A stretch of DNA of 64,000 bases from NCBI RefSeq assembly GCF_003014715.1, contig NZ_PYAV01000004.1, positions 186,001-250,000 on the forward strand, written 5' to 3'. Source of the stretch: Salsuginibacillus halophilus. GTDB lineage: Bacteria; Bacillota; Bacilli; Bacillales; Marinococcaceae. Made by a program: the position numbers and the translations under genes. The notes below the pieces were generated by a model. It was not told where the DNA came from, did not search any database, and worked only from the letters and a program-made list of their open reading frames with translations. Every line of letters starts with the position of its first letter. Position 1 is the stretch's first letter. Positions 8,111 to 16,345 of this stretch are shown here, one piece after another.

Positions 8111-9604
8111 ATGGTGAAAAAAGGGATGCCGGTGATCGGTGGTTTGTTGCTCGCTGGCTTCATCGGGACGCAGGCAGCTGGTGCCGGTAGTTTTACAGAC
8201 GTTGATCAAAATTTCTGGGCGGCTTCTGAAATTTCCTATATGACAAGTGAAGGTGTCATTTCAGGCTACCCGTCGGATCAAACGTTTCGTCCAAGCGGTG
8301 AAATTACGCGGGGTGAAACGGCAGCTATGTTGACGCGGGCTTTGGACCTTACAAGTTCCATAAAAACTGCGAGCTTCTCGGATGTTGAATCGGATCACCC
8401 ATTTCACCATGACATTGCTGCAGTTGAGAGCAACGACATTATGCAGGGCAATGAACACGGCAACTTTCACCCGGATGATGCGTTAACACGAGCGGAAATG
8501 GCTGAAGTACTCCGCAATGCGTTCGAACTTAATGCCTCATCTGAAGCTGAAGTGTTTACAGATGTGGCCCGGGATCACTGGGCGGCAGACGCAGTGCACA
8601 GCTTAGTTGAAGAACAGGTTACAACCGGCTATCCAGACGGCACGTACCGGCCGAACAGCGAAACGACACGGGCCGAGTTTGCCGTGTTTACCGCCCGGGC
8701 TGTCACTGATCAGTTCACTGCTGAACGTGATGCAGCTGGTGAACGCACAGACGTCTGGACGATTGGCGGGGTTGCCTTGGGCGACACAGAAGCTGAAGTG
8801 AAAAAGACGCTCGGGGAGCCTGAAGCGGTCGCAGCTTCACAGTACAACTTTGATTGGGAGATTTATCACGATGACTATGAATCTTACGTTCAGATTGGAA
8901 CAGAAGACGGCGAAGTTGTAGCGATGTACACACCGCAGCGCAACTGGTCCGCGCCAAAAACGTACGATTTACACCCGATGAGCACGTCTTCTAGTGTTGA
9001 ACGGGAGCTCGGAACCCCGCGGGAGACGATTGAAAAAGATGGTGTACAGCATATGCAGAGAGGGAGTTACCGTGATGTGCACCGACTTGATGATGCGTTT
9101 TACACTTTCTTTTACGACCGGCATCAATATGAGCGGGTCACGTCGCTCTTCATTTGTAATGCTGATGTAGAAAAGGCGTTCACAAACAGCTACGCAGCAG
9201 CATCAGATTCGTGGCGCACCTCACTTGAAGCACAGAGCAGACATTTAGTGAATGCCACCCGGGCTGAAGAAGGGATCGCACCGGTTAGTGCGAACAGCGA
9301 GGTCGCTGACGTGGCGCGCGCCCACAGTGAAGATATGGTGCAGCAACAGTTCTTTTCGCATTACAGTCCGGATGGTGCAGATTTGAGTGACCGTTTTCAT
9401 GCAGCAGAGCTTTCGTTTATTTCAATCGGTGAAAACATTGCCCGCGGTCAAACCGATGCGATCCGGGCACACGAAGGCTGGATGAACTCCAACGAAGGCC
9501 ACCGCGAAGCGATACTCAACAGCCGTTACCACGAACTCGGCGTCGGTGTCGCCTTCACAGAAAACAACGAACCCTACTACACCCAAAACTACTATACACC
9601 TTAA
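8111..9604 (+). CDS. SLH-domain CAP superfamily surface protein
   Basis: Secreted 497-residue protein. A signal peptide covers about residues 1-26. Three SLH domains (about 27-205), recognisable by repeats such as FTDV..NFWAASEI and GYPDGTYRPNSETTRAE, should bind pyruvylated secondary wall polymer. A CAP-associated domain follows (about 214-340) and a CAP/SCP domain ends the protein. The CAP cavity residues look intact: His in ARAHSEDM, His in FFSHYSPDG, Glu in GENIARG and His in EGHREAIL. It differs in this from the paralogue at 46207-47976. Function of bacterial CAP proteins is not settled. A terminator follows at once. Confidence 0.9.
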   Translation: MVKKGMPVIGGLLLAGFIGTQAAGAGSFTDVDQNFWAASEISYMTSEGVISGYPSDQTFRPSGEITRGETAAMLTRALDLTSSIKTASFSDVESDHPFHHDIAAVESNDIMQGNEHGNFHPDDALTRAEMAEVLRNAFELNASSEAEVFTDVARDHWAADAVHSLVEEQVTTGYPDGTYRPNSETTRAEFAVFTARAVTDQFTAERDAAGERTDVWTIGGVALGDTEAEVKKTLGEPEAVAASQYNFDWEIYHDDYESYVQIGTEDGEVVAMYTPQRNWSAPKTYDLHPMSTSSSVERELGTPRETIEKDGVQHMQRGSYRDVHRLDDAFYTFFYDRHQYERVTSLFICNADVEKAFTNSYAAASDSWRTSLEAQSRHLVNATRAEEGIAPVSANSEVADVARAHSEDMVQQQFFSHYSPDGADLSDRFHAAELSFISIGENIARGQTDAIRAHEGWMNSNEGHREAILNSRYHELGVGVAFTENNEPYYTQNYYTP

Positions 9605-9632
9605 AAAACCCCGGCGGCGGCCGGGGTTTTTC
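9605..9632 (+). terminator. Terminator of the SLH-CAP gene
   Basis: Stem AAAACCCCGG (9605-9614) / CCGGGGTTTT (9621-9630), 6-base loop, T run. It begins at the base after the stop codon and runs into array A2. Confidence 0.85.
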
Positions 9633-9637
9633 ATCGC

Positions 9638-9946
9638 CGTGTGCGCGGCGAGGTGCGGTTTGTGCGCGGCGAGGTGCGGTTTGTGCGCGGCGAGGTGCGG
9701 TTTGTGCGCGGCGAGGTGCGGTTTGTGCGCGGCCGGGTGCGGTTTATGCGCGGGGTGGTGCGATTAATGCGCGGCCGGGTGCGGTTTATGCGCGGGGTGG
9801 AGCGATTTGTGCGCGGCTGGTGTCGATTAATGCGCGGCGAGGTGCGGTTTATGCGCGGGGTGGAGCGATTTGTGCGCGGCAGTGTGCGATTAATGCGCGG
9901 GGTGGAGCGATTTGTGCGCGGCAGTGTGCGATTAATGCGCGGCCGG
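9638..9946 (+). repeat. Tandem array A2 (21 bp units)
   Basis: About 15 units such as TTTGTGCGCGGCGAGGTGCG. Later units vary (TTTATGCGCGGGGTGGTGCG, ATTAATGCGCGGCCGGGTGCG). It is bounded by the terminators of two convergent genes. Same family as A1. Confidence 0.85.
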
Positions 9947-9963
9947 GGTCCTGCCAATATAAA

Positions 9964-9992
9964 AAACGATCCCCGGCTGGCGGGGATCGTTT
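9964..9992 (-). terminator. Terminator of the LCP gene
   Basis: Perfect 11-bp stem AAACGATCCCC (9964-9974) / GGGGATCGTTT (9982-9992), placed directly after the stop of the leftward LCP gene. Confidence 0.8.
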
Positions 9993-9994
9993 CA

Positions 9995-11002
9995 TTATGA
10001 GCTGTTTTCTTCGTCGTCATCATCTTCGTCGAGTTCCATATGCTCTCTGAAAGTGTTAGAGATCTCGTTACGAGATTCATCAAGGACATTGTAATAGTAA
10101 ATGTTGCTTAAATATAAGTCATTCCCTTCGAGGTGGAGCGACTCGATGTTATCAAGCTCGCCGGCGTAGGTGTGCAGCGACAACATGTTGCGGAAGCTCA
10201 TGTTCATCGTCATGTGATCATTTACGCTGTTTAACACGGAATTAAAGCTTGTGATGGAAGATAATGAAGCGCCTTCTGCAATGACGGCGCGGATAATTTC
10301 CTGGTGCCGGCTGCCGCGCCCAATATCACCCTCAGGATCATCGTAGCGCATCCGGGCGTAAGCGAGCGCTTCTTCGCCATCTAACGTTTGTTCACCTTCT
10401 TCAATGGAGATCGCATCAGGATTATCTTCACTGTCCATTTCTGTAAACGCGCGTTCAGATTCAATCTCAATGCCGCCGAGGGCATCCACGATTTCAATAA
10501 ACGCAACGAAATTCATTTTCATGTAATAATCAACGGGAACATCCAGAAAGTTCTCCACTGTTTCAACAGCAAGGTCTGTCCCGCCGAATGCGTGGGCGTG
10601 CGCAATCTTATCCTCACCTCGCTCTGGGATGGTAACGAGTGTATCGCGCGGAATACTAGTCATCTTCACAGTGCCTTCATTCCGATTAAATGTGGCGTAA
10701 ACGAGGGCATCCGTCCGCCCGGACAAGTCTCCGTCACGGTCATCTACACCGAGAAATAAAATCGATATGCTGTCACTGCCCGGGTCCACTGCTTCCATTC
10801 GCATTTCTGATGAGTCCCCGCGGTCGAGCTCTTCCTGGCTGTCTGAAGCAACATCCATAATTTGGTATATACCGTAACCGAGCAGTCCGCCGAAAATTAG
10901 AAACGAGAATAAGCCGAAGACGAGAAATAACTTAAAAATGCGGCGGTTGCGTCTACGGCGCCGCTCCCTCCGGCGGTGCTGTAATCGTTCTTCATTCATC
11001 AT
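9995..11002 (-). CDS. tagU: LytR-CpsA-Psr (LCP) family wall polymer ligase
   Basis: Membrane-anchored enzyme predicted to transfer wall teichoic acid or another anionic polymer from its lipid carrier to peptidoglycan. A very basic cytoplasmic N-terminus (many Arg in residues 8-20) is followed by one transmembrane helix (about 24-48) and an extracellular LCP domain (about 78-240) with LFLGVDDRDG, RTDALVYAT, SIPRDTLV and the RYDDPEGDIGRGSRHQ region typical of the pyrophosphate-binding site. The tail is acidic. The start lies after AAAGGGG. It is followed leftward by its own terminator and neighbours yvyE, the same order as B. subtilis tagU(lytR)-yvyE. Assignment to TagU rather than another LCP paralogue rests on this order. 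Confidence 0.85.
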   Translation of the reverse strand: MMNEERLQHRRRERRRRRNRRIFKLFLVFGLFSFLIFGGLLGYGIYQIMDVASDSQEELDRGDSSEMRMEAVDPGSDSISILFLGVDDRDGDLSGRTDALVYATFNRNEGTVKMTSIPRDTLVTIPERGEDKIAHAHAFGGTDLAVETVENFLDVPVDYYMKMNFVAFIEIVDALGGIEIESERAFTEMDSEDNPDAISIEEGEQTLDGEEALAYARMRYDDPEGDIGRGSRHQEIIRAVIAEGASLSSITSFNSVLNSVNDHMTMNMSFRNMLSLHTYAGELDNIESLHLEGNDLYLSNIYYYNVLDESRNEISNTFREHMELDEDDDDEENSS

Positions 11003-11165
11003 ACAGTGCCCCTTTATTATCTAAAAACGAATGCATGAAGTGTGTCGCTTTTATTCTACGTGAAGTTACAGCCACGGTAAATTAGAAATTTCCATGGCAA
11101 ATCGTGAAGAAATTTCCCGGGAAATGATGATCGATGCAGGACTTCCTTATGAATTCTTTGAAAAA

Positions 11166-11187
11166 GGGTGCAGCCAAAGCTACACCC
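11166..11187 (-). terminator. Terminator overlapping the yvyE stop
   Basis: Stem GGGTGCAGC (11166-11174) / GCTACACCC (11179-11187) with one C-A mismatch. On the minus strand it is followed by a CTTTTTC run. Confidence 0.6.
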
Positions 11188-11839
11188 GTCCTTCTGTATG
11201 TGTCACATCCGTTTCAAGATACACAGGCTCACCCGTTGAAAATGCAGCCTGTCCGTTCGTTAAATTCGTAAGCCACGTTTCAAAACGCTCGCCCTCACCA
11301 GCTTCTTTCGGCACATAAACATGCACGTTGACCGCTTCTGCGTAATCGATCGAATGAAGGTCATACGTGGAGTTTCTAAGCTCATTCTCCACTTTTCCAA
11401 GCAGTGTGTAATCAACGGCTACAGTATAAACGTCCATTAAGCGCCGCTCAACAACGCCTGTTTCATTTAACCCTTCTGAAACAGCATTCCCGTAAGCACG
11501 GATTAAGCCGCCCGCACCAAGTTTAATCCCGCCGAAGTAACGGGTGACCACGACGACGGTGTCTTTTAAGCCACGCTTTTTTAACACTTCAAGCATAGGC
11601 AGGCCTGCCGTTCCGCTTGGTTCACCGTCATCATTTGCTTTTTGAATGTCGTCCTGCTCGCCAATTAAGTATGCTGAACAGTTATGGGTGGCGTTCCAGT
11701 GCTGTTTTTTAATCTGTTCAATAAAGCTTTGAGCTTCAGCTTCAGTTTCAGCCCGTGTCACATAAGTAATAAAGCGGGATTTTTGAATGACGATCTCCGT
11801 TTCCCCGTACGTTTTCACTGTATAATAAGACGTAAGCAT
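11180..11839 (-). CDS. yvyE: YvyE / IMPACT-YigZ family protein
   Basis: Cytoplasmic protein of 219 residues with the UPF0029 fold. The conserved core (SRFITYV near residue 21, then DDGEPSGTAG and VTRYFGGIKLGAGGL) is clear. Homologues (E. coli YigZ, eukaryotic IMPACT) contact ribosomes or translation regulators, but the biochemical role in bacteria is uncertain. The ATG follows GGAGGGG. Its position divergent from degS is the same as in B. subtilis. Confidence 0.9.
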   Translation of the reverse strand: MLTSYYTVKTYGETEIVIQKSRFITYVTRAETEAEAQSFIEQIKKQHWNATHNCSAYLIGEQDDIQKANDDGEPSGTAGLPMLEVLKKRGLKDTVVVVTRYFGGIKLGAGGLIRAYGNAVSEGLNETGVVERRLMDVYTVAVDYTLLGKVENELRNSTYDLHSIDYAEAVNVHVYVPKEAGEGERFETWLTNLTNGQAAFSTGEPVYLETDVTHTEGRV

Positions 11840-12170
11840 ATAAACCCCTCCGAAAACAATGTAATTTTCATATAATATTGCTGTAACCTTTGAAACTAGA
11901 CAGCCGTGATACGATGTAAATGGGACTTGCGCCGTGTGTGCTCACCCGCATTGATCACAATAACATGAAATATTTCCTGCAAAATATCGACAGTGATGAA
12001 GTTTCGTAACGTAGATTGTCGACAGGTTAAGGTTTTCTCGCAAAATGTGGAATATCTTAAAGTTTTGCACCGTTTTTTCATATAGGCCTTGAAGATTGTG
12101 ATAAAATAATCATAACGAATCGTTGACGCATGTCAAATCGACGATTCATGCTCAAAGGCTGGTGAGAACC

Positions 12171-13325
12171 ATGACAGAAAAGCCAAGCTTGGATCAAATT
12201 ATTGAGCAGATGCTTTCAACTGTAGAAGAGAGCAAAGAGCAGATATTTGAAATCAGCGAACAATCACGCCAGGAGTATGAAACACTCACCCAGGAGCTCG
12301 AGCAGGTACAGGCCCAGGTTGGCGAAACGATTGACCGTGTAGATGCTTTGGAAAAAAACGCGCGGCTGGCGCGCAACCGGCTGGCAGCGATGAGTAAAGA
12401 TTTTACCGACTACTCGAATGATGATGTCCGCCGGGCGTATGAAGCTGCCAATGAACTGCAGGTACAGCTCGCCGTTGAACGGCAGAATGAACAGCAGCTG
12501 CGCGAGCGCCGGGATCAACTCGAACGCCGGCTTGTACAACTTGAGGATACGCTGAACAGGGCAGAAGGTCTTGTCGGTCAAGTGGCTGTCGTGCAGAACT
12601 TTCTGAACGGTGATCTTCGTGAAATTGGAGATATGGTGGCCGATGCGCAGGAGAAACAGGCGTTTGGTTTAAAAATCATTGAAGCCCAGGAAGAGGAACG
12701 AAAACGTGTGGCCCGCGATATTCATGACGGGCCTGCGCAGATGCTTGCCAATATTATGCTGCGTTCAGAGCTTGTAGAACGCGTCTATCAAGAACAAGGC
12801 GTTGACCAGGCGCTTGCAGAAATCCAGGATATCCGCAGCTTAGTAAAGACAAGCCTTGGTGAAGTCCGCCGTATCATTTATGATCTGCGCCCGATGGCAC
12901 TTGATGACCTAGGGCTCGTACCAACGCTCGAAAAATATTTACGCAATATCCAGGAAAATACCGACCTTGATATCCGTTTCACCCAGCATGGCAAAGACCA
13001 GCGGCTGCCGGCCAATATGGAAGTAGGTTTGTTCCGGCTCGTGCAGGAAGCGGTGCACAACACGTTGAAGCATGCAGAAGCAACTTATGTTCATATTAAG
13101 GCAGAGCTGCTTCGTACGAAGGCGACAATTATTGTTGAAGATGACGGCGTTGGTTTCGATGAAGAAGAAAAAGAAGCGCATTCTTTCGGTTTAATTGGAA
13201 TGCGTGAGCGGGTGGAAAACCTGCGCGGGGAATTGACCATTCAGTCTACACCGCACCAAGGAACAACCATTCATATTTCTGTTCCTGTCGGTGATGGTGA
13301 AGAAGCTGAAATGAAACATGCGTAA
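12171..13325 (+). CDS. degS: Sensor histidine kinase DegS
   Basis: Cytoplasmic two-component kinase that phosphorylates DegU and so governs secreted enzymes, competence and motility in Bacillus. There is no transmembrane segment. A long coiled-coil sensor part (about residues 1-175) precedes the HisKA_3 dimerisation helix with phospho-acceptor His185 in RDIHDGPAQ, then a GHKL ATPase domain (DDGVGFDEE, GLIGMRERV). From the ATG at 12171 the protein has 384 residues, close to the 385 of B. subtilis DegS. A TTG 48 bases upstream is in frame but has no ribosome site. degU follows after about 120 bases. Confidence 0.93.
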   Translation: MTEKPSLDQIIEQMLSTVEESKEQIFEISEQSRQEYETLTQELEQVQAQVGETIDRVDALEKNARLARNRLAAMSKDFTDYSNDDVRRAYEAANELQVQLAVERQNEQQLRERRDQLERRLVQLEDTLNRAEGLVGQVAVVQNFLNGDLREIGDMVADAQEKQAFGLKIIEAQEEERKRVARDIHDGPAQMLANIMLRSELVERVYQEQGVDQALAEIQDIRSLVKTSLGEVRRIIYDLRPMALDDLGLVPTLEKYLRNIQENTDLDIRFTQHGKDQRLPANMEVGLFRLVQEAVHNTLKHAEATYVHIKAELLRTKATIIVEDDGVGFDEEEKEAHSFGLIGMRERVENLRGELTIQSTPHQGTTIHISVPVGDGEEAEMKHA

Positions 13326-13449
13326 AACAACCGGTAAGCGGGAAAACTGTATGTAGATCTTACGTTCGAGGCATAAAGCTTCACAAATGTTTTACCGGCT
13401 GCCGGTAGGTTGAAAGTTGAAGTTAGGACACGGAGAAAGGATGAGGGAT

Positions 13450-14169
13450 ATGCAGGAGCAAGACCAAGTAGAAAACACTGTACGCTTAGTGCTTATCGAT
13501 GATCATAAATTATTCCGCGAGGGCGTAAAGCGGATTTTAGACATGGAACCGGGCTTTGAAATTGTTGCAGAAGGCGATGACGGTGATGAGGCAGCAGCGC
13601 TTGCGGCGGAATACCAGCCGGATGTTGTGCTGATGGATATTAACATGCCAAACACCAATGGCGTAGAAGCAACCCGGGAGCTGATCGCGCGTTTTCCGGA
13701 AATTCGTGTGCTCATTCTTTCGATTCATGATGATGAATCCTACGTCACTCACGTGCTGAAGACCGGGGCAGCCGGCTATCTTTTGAAAGAGATGGATGCG
13801 GATGCCTTGATCGAAGCGGTGAAAGTCGTCAGCTCCGGCGGCGCTTACATTCACCCGAAAGTGACGCACAATTTAATTAAAGAGTACCGCCGGCTTGCAA
13901 ATGGTGATGAAGAAGAAGTGGATGAGTCAGAAATTGGCTACCGCGAAGTGGAGTACCGGAAGCCGCTGCACCTGCTCACCCGTCGTGAGTGCGAAGTGCT
14001 GCAGCTGATGACAGACGGCTACAGCAACCGGATGATCGGTGAAACGCTTTATATCAGCGAGAAAACCGTGAAAAACCACGTCTCCAACATTTTACAGAAA
14101 ATGAACGTAAACGACCGCACCCAAGCCGTCGTTGACTCAATTAAAAAAGGCTACGTGAAAGTACGCTAA
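13450..14169 (+). CDS. degU: Response regulator DegU
   Basis: DNA-binding response regulator partnered with DegS. The receiver domain (about residues 10-130) has the acidic pair in LIDDHKLF, phospho-acceptor Asp63 in VLMDINMPN and the Lys of LLKEMDAD. The C-terminal LuxR-type helix-turn-helix includes [10 protein letters not shown] and [19 protein letters not shown], almost identical to B. subtilis DegU. The start is taken as ATG 13450 because AAAGGA lies 7 bases upstream; an in-frame ATG at 13441 sits on that ribosome site. A strong terminator follows. Confidence 0.93.
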   Translation: MQEQDQVENTVRLVLIDDHKLFREGVKRILDMEPGFEIVAEGDDGDEAAALAAEYQPDVVLMDINMPNTNGVEATRELIARFPEIRVLILSIHDDESYVTHVLKTGAAGYLLKEMDADALIEAVKVVSSGGAYIHPKVTHNLIKEYRRLANGDEEEVDESEIGYREVEYRKPLHLLTRRECEVLQLMTDGYSNRMIGETLYISEKTVKNHVSNILQKMNVNDRTQAVVDSIKKGYVKVR

Positions 14170-14174
14170 CTCGT

Positions 14175-14205
14175 AAAACCGCTCCCTGCGCTGGAGCGGT
14201 TTTTT
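14175..14205 (+). terminator. degU terminator (copy 1 of a duplicated module)
   Basis: Stem AAAACCGCTCC (14175-14185) / GGAGCGGTTTT (14193-14203), loop CTGCGCT, then T run. An almost identical hairpin with the same flank recurs at 15912-15940. Confidence 0.88.
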
Positions 14206-14220
14206 CGTGAGAGAGGGGGG

Positions 14221-14701
14221 ACGAACGCTGAGTTGTCGGAGGGAACGAACGCCCGATCGAAGAGTGCGAACGCCCGATCGAAGAGTGCGAACGCCCGATC
14301 GAAGAGTGCGAACGCCCAATCGAAGGAAGTGAACGCCCAATCGAAGGAGGTGAACGCCCAATCGAAGGAGGTGAACGCCCAATCGAAGGAGGTGAACGCC
14401 CAATCGAAGGAGGTGAACGCCCAATCGAAGAGTGCGAACGCCCAATCGAAGGAAGCGAACGCCCAATCGAAGGAGGTGAACGCCCGATCGAAGAGTGCGA
14501 ACGCCCAATCGAAGGAAGTGAACGCCCAATCGAAGAGAGCGAACGCCCAATCGAAGGAGGTGAACGCCCAATCGAGGGAGGTGAACGCCCAATCGAAGGA
14601 AGCGAACGCCCAATCGAAGGAGGTGAACGCCCAATCGAAGGAAGCGAACGCCCAATCGAAGGAGGTGAACGTCCAATCGAAGGAAGCGAACGCCCCATTC
14701 G
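14221..14701 (-). repeat. Tandem array A3 (21 bp, GAACGCCCAATCGAAGGAGGT type)
   Basis: About 22 units of 21 bp. Variation is confined to a few positions: CGATCG versus CAATCG, and GGAGGT, GAAGTG or AGTGC endings. Read on the minus strand the units contain CGATTGGGCG, comparable with the TGCGCGATTGGGGC units at 44250, so this looks like the common family in reverse orientation. The plus frame stays open (repeating Asn-Ala-Gln-Ser-Lys-Glu-Val) but lacks a ribosome site. Confidence 0.85.
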
Positions 14702-14715
14702 TGCAGAAGGAAGCT

Positions 14716-15663
14716 TTAAAATCGAGGCCGGCCGGAAGCTTGTTCAATATAGCCTCGTATTGTTCGTGCTTGGCTGTTGCTATAACTTAGATGCTTCCGA
14801 ACATGACGTGTTTCTATTTCAGGATATTGTGAAATTAATTGTTGTACCTTTAAAATCTCGGAGAGGTCATTTTTTTGCTTTTCGATCATAAAACGGCTAA
14901 TATATGTGCTTAGTGAAATGGATTGTAACAGCTCGTCTGTCCCCTCCCACTTGTACAAAGTTATCTTGCTTAAAAACTTTTCTAAATTTCGGTTTTGAGA
15001 AAGGAATCGAAATACCATTTCACTTTGAATTTGCTTTGTCGTCGTCAGTTTTTCAGACGGTTTAGTAGGGAGAAAGCTTTGTTCCATTAAGAATGAAACC
15101 AACCCCAATATGATATCAGTTATTTGTAATGGATAAGAGTAATAGGAATCTAAAGGTTCTAGGGTGTGAATGGTGTAAGCTTTTTTTCTGTACAATGCAT
15201 GAGCTTGCATTTGGTCTTTAATCTTGCCGTAAAGCCATTGATATTCATTATTTTGATCCATGTAAACTTCCACTTCTTCAGCGTGCTCAGCTTCTATACC
15301 TCGAGTCATTCCGTAATATAGCCGCTCTGGAATTTTCACGTAGAACAACTTACGCAATTCCTCTTTGCTAAGGTTCATCGTTTCAGATGATACCTTCGCC
15401 TCAGAATTATTGATAATCATCGCATTAAACTGTAAATCTTCTTCTTGCAAAAATTCATTTAAAGCATGGATGTAAAGGTGCATATACTTATCATCTTTAA
15501 GTTGAGAAAAATGAAGTTCATGTGAGGGGGTTGAAGGGAGCGTAGACGCCAGGCGGTGATCAAGAGATGTCCAAGCATCTAAGGAGCCTCCGGCAGCCCC
15601 ATAATAAGAATACATTTTTTTGTCGTCAAGCTTGCCGGACTCATCAAAATATATTTTATACAC
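14716..15663 (-). CDS. DUF3800 family protein, possible RNase H-like nuclease
   Basis: 315-residue protein from a GTG start at 15663, 8 bases after AAAGGAG. The upstream frame is open but untranslated by this reading. The family hallmark DESG is at residues 7-10 (YFDESG), HELHF at 48-52, an internal acidic strand at VYMDQNNE (Asp136) and a QITDIILG helix with Asp183. Three well-spaced Asp residues after a beta strand resemble the pattern of RNase H-fold nucleases; this is inference. DUF3800 genes are scattered and often found in mobile or defence regions; role unproven. The gene breaks the degU-degV order, is flanked by two copies of the degU terminator plus array, and has a candidate small RNA divergent from it. 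Confidence 0.8.
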   Translation of the reverse strand: MYKIYFDESGKLDDKKMYSYYGAAGGSLDAWTSLDHRLASTLPSTPSHELHFSQLKDDKYMHLYIHALNEFLQEEDLQFNAMIINNSEAKVSSETMNLSKEELRKLFYVKIPERLYYGMTRGIEAEHAEEVEVYMDQNNEYQWLYGKIKDQMQAHALYRKKAYTIHTLEPLDSYYSYPLQITDIILGLVSFLMEQSFLPTKPSEKLTTTKQIQSEMVFRFLSQNRNLEKFLSKITLYKWEGTDELLQSISLSTYISRFMIEKQKNDLSEILKVQQLISQYPEIETRHVRKHLSYSNSQARTIRGYIEQASGRPRF

Positions 15664-15736
15664 AGTTTTAGCTCCTTTGCTCAAATTGACGGTTAAGCGC
15701 AAGTATAGTAAAGTATAGTTAGAAATATAATAGTGA

Positions 15737-15838
15737 TGAAACAGTACTTTCCCCGCCACCTTTAGGCTTAGGGCTGGTACTGTTTCAAGTGAGAGCACCT
15801 TTCCTCGCCACCTTAGGCTGAGGCTTGGTGCTTTTTTT
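15737..15838 (+). ncRNA. Candidate small RNA of two paralogous hairpins divergent from the DUF3800 gene
   Basis: Hairpin 1 closes with a perfect 10-bp stem GAAACAGTAC (15738-15747) / GTACTGTTTC (15777-15786). Hairpin 2 closes with AGCACC (15794-15799) / GGTGCT (15827-15832) and is followed by seven T, as a terminator would be. The closing stems differ in sequence but both pair, while the interiors are nearly the same (CCTCGCCACCTTAGGCT versus CCCCGCCACCTTTAGGCT), and inner CCC/GGG and GCC/GGC pairings are possible in both. A rightward TATAAT lies at 15726-15731 and TTGACG at 15686-15691. No known RNA family is recognised. Confidence 0.45.
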
Positions 15839-15911
15839 GTATATCAACATTTTAGCATGGCCTGCATGAATTGAAATCACAAGGAAGGTGAAATTTTACT
15901 TTCGCTTATCC

Positions 15912-15940
15912 AAACCGCTCCCTGCGCTGGAGCGGTTTTT
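15912..15940 (+). terminator. Orphan copy of the degU terminator
   Basis: Stem AAACCGCTCC (15912-15921) / GGAGCGGTTT (15929-15938) plus T run, matching 14176-14205 and its downstream flank. No rightward protein gene precedes it, so it reads as a duplicate rather than a working gene terminator. Confidence 0.75.
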
Positions 15941-15956
15941 TCGTGAGAGAGTGGGG

Positions 15957-16210
15957 AACGAACGCTTAATCGAAGGGAACGAACGCCCGATCGAAGAGTG
16001 CGAACGCCCGATCGAAGAGTGCGAACGCCCGATCGAAGAGTGCGAACGCCCAATCGAAGGAAGCGAACGCCCCATTCGTGCAGAAGGAAGCCAGTCGCGC
16101 AGAACTGGAGCCAATCGCGCAGAAACCGCGCCAGTCGCGCAGAACCGGAGCCAGTCGCGCAGAACCGGAGCCAGTCGCGCAGAACCGGAGTCAGTCGCGC
16201 AGAAATCAGA
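15957..16210 (-). repeat. Tandem array A4 (reverse orientation, two unit types)
   Basis: 15957-16080 repeats the A3 unit about six times and ends with the same unique sequence as A3 (CCCCATTCGTGCAGAAGGAA). 16081-16210 has about six 20-bp units CAGTCGCGCAGAACCGGAGC. The reverse complement of the latter contains TTCTGCGCGACTGGC, the same word found in arrays at 35452 and 39362. degV starts about 135 bases later. Confidence 0.8.
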
Positions 16211-16345
16211 AACCGCGCCTCAGCCGAAAGTCGGTCTTGAATCACGACGCATGGAAGGATATGATAAAAATAGCAGATCAGCCGGTCTACATAAGAAGTA
16301 AAACAAGAAAACGGCCGAAATTTCATGAAAAAGAGAGGTCAATCT

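Noticed and set aside
14233-14790. Repetitive protein of Asn-Ala-Gln-Ser-Lys-Glu-Val units after degU
   Set aside because: No ribosome site at the start, preceded directly by a strong terminator, and the opposite strand is open in three frames as well. Judged noncoding repeat DNA.
15737-15838. Type III antitoxin RNA or mini-ykkC riboswitch
   Set aside because: A type III antitoxin would precede the toxin gene on the same strand; here the terminator-like end points away from the DUF3800 gene. The hairpin loops lack the ACGR motif of mini-ykkC. Kept only as an unassigned candidate RNA.
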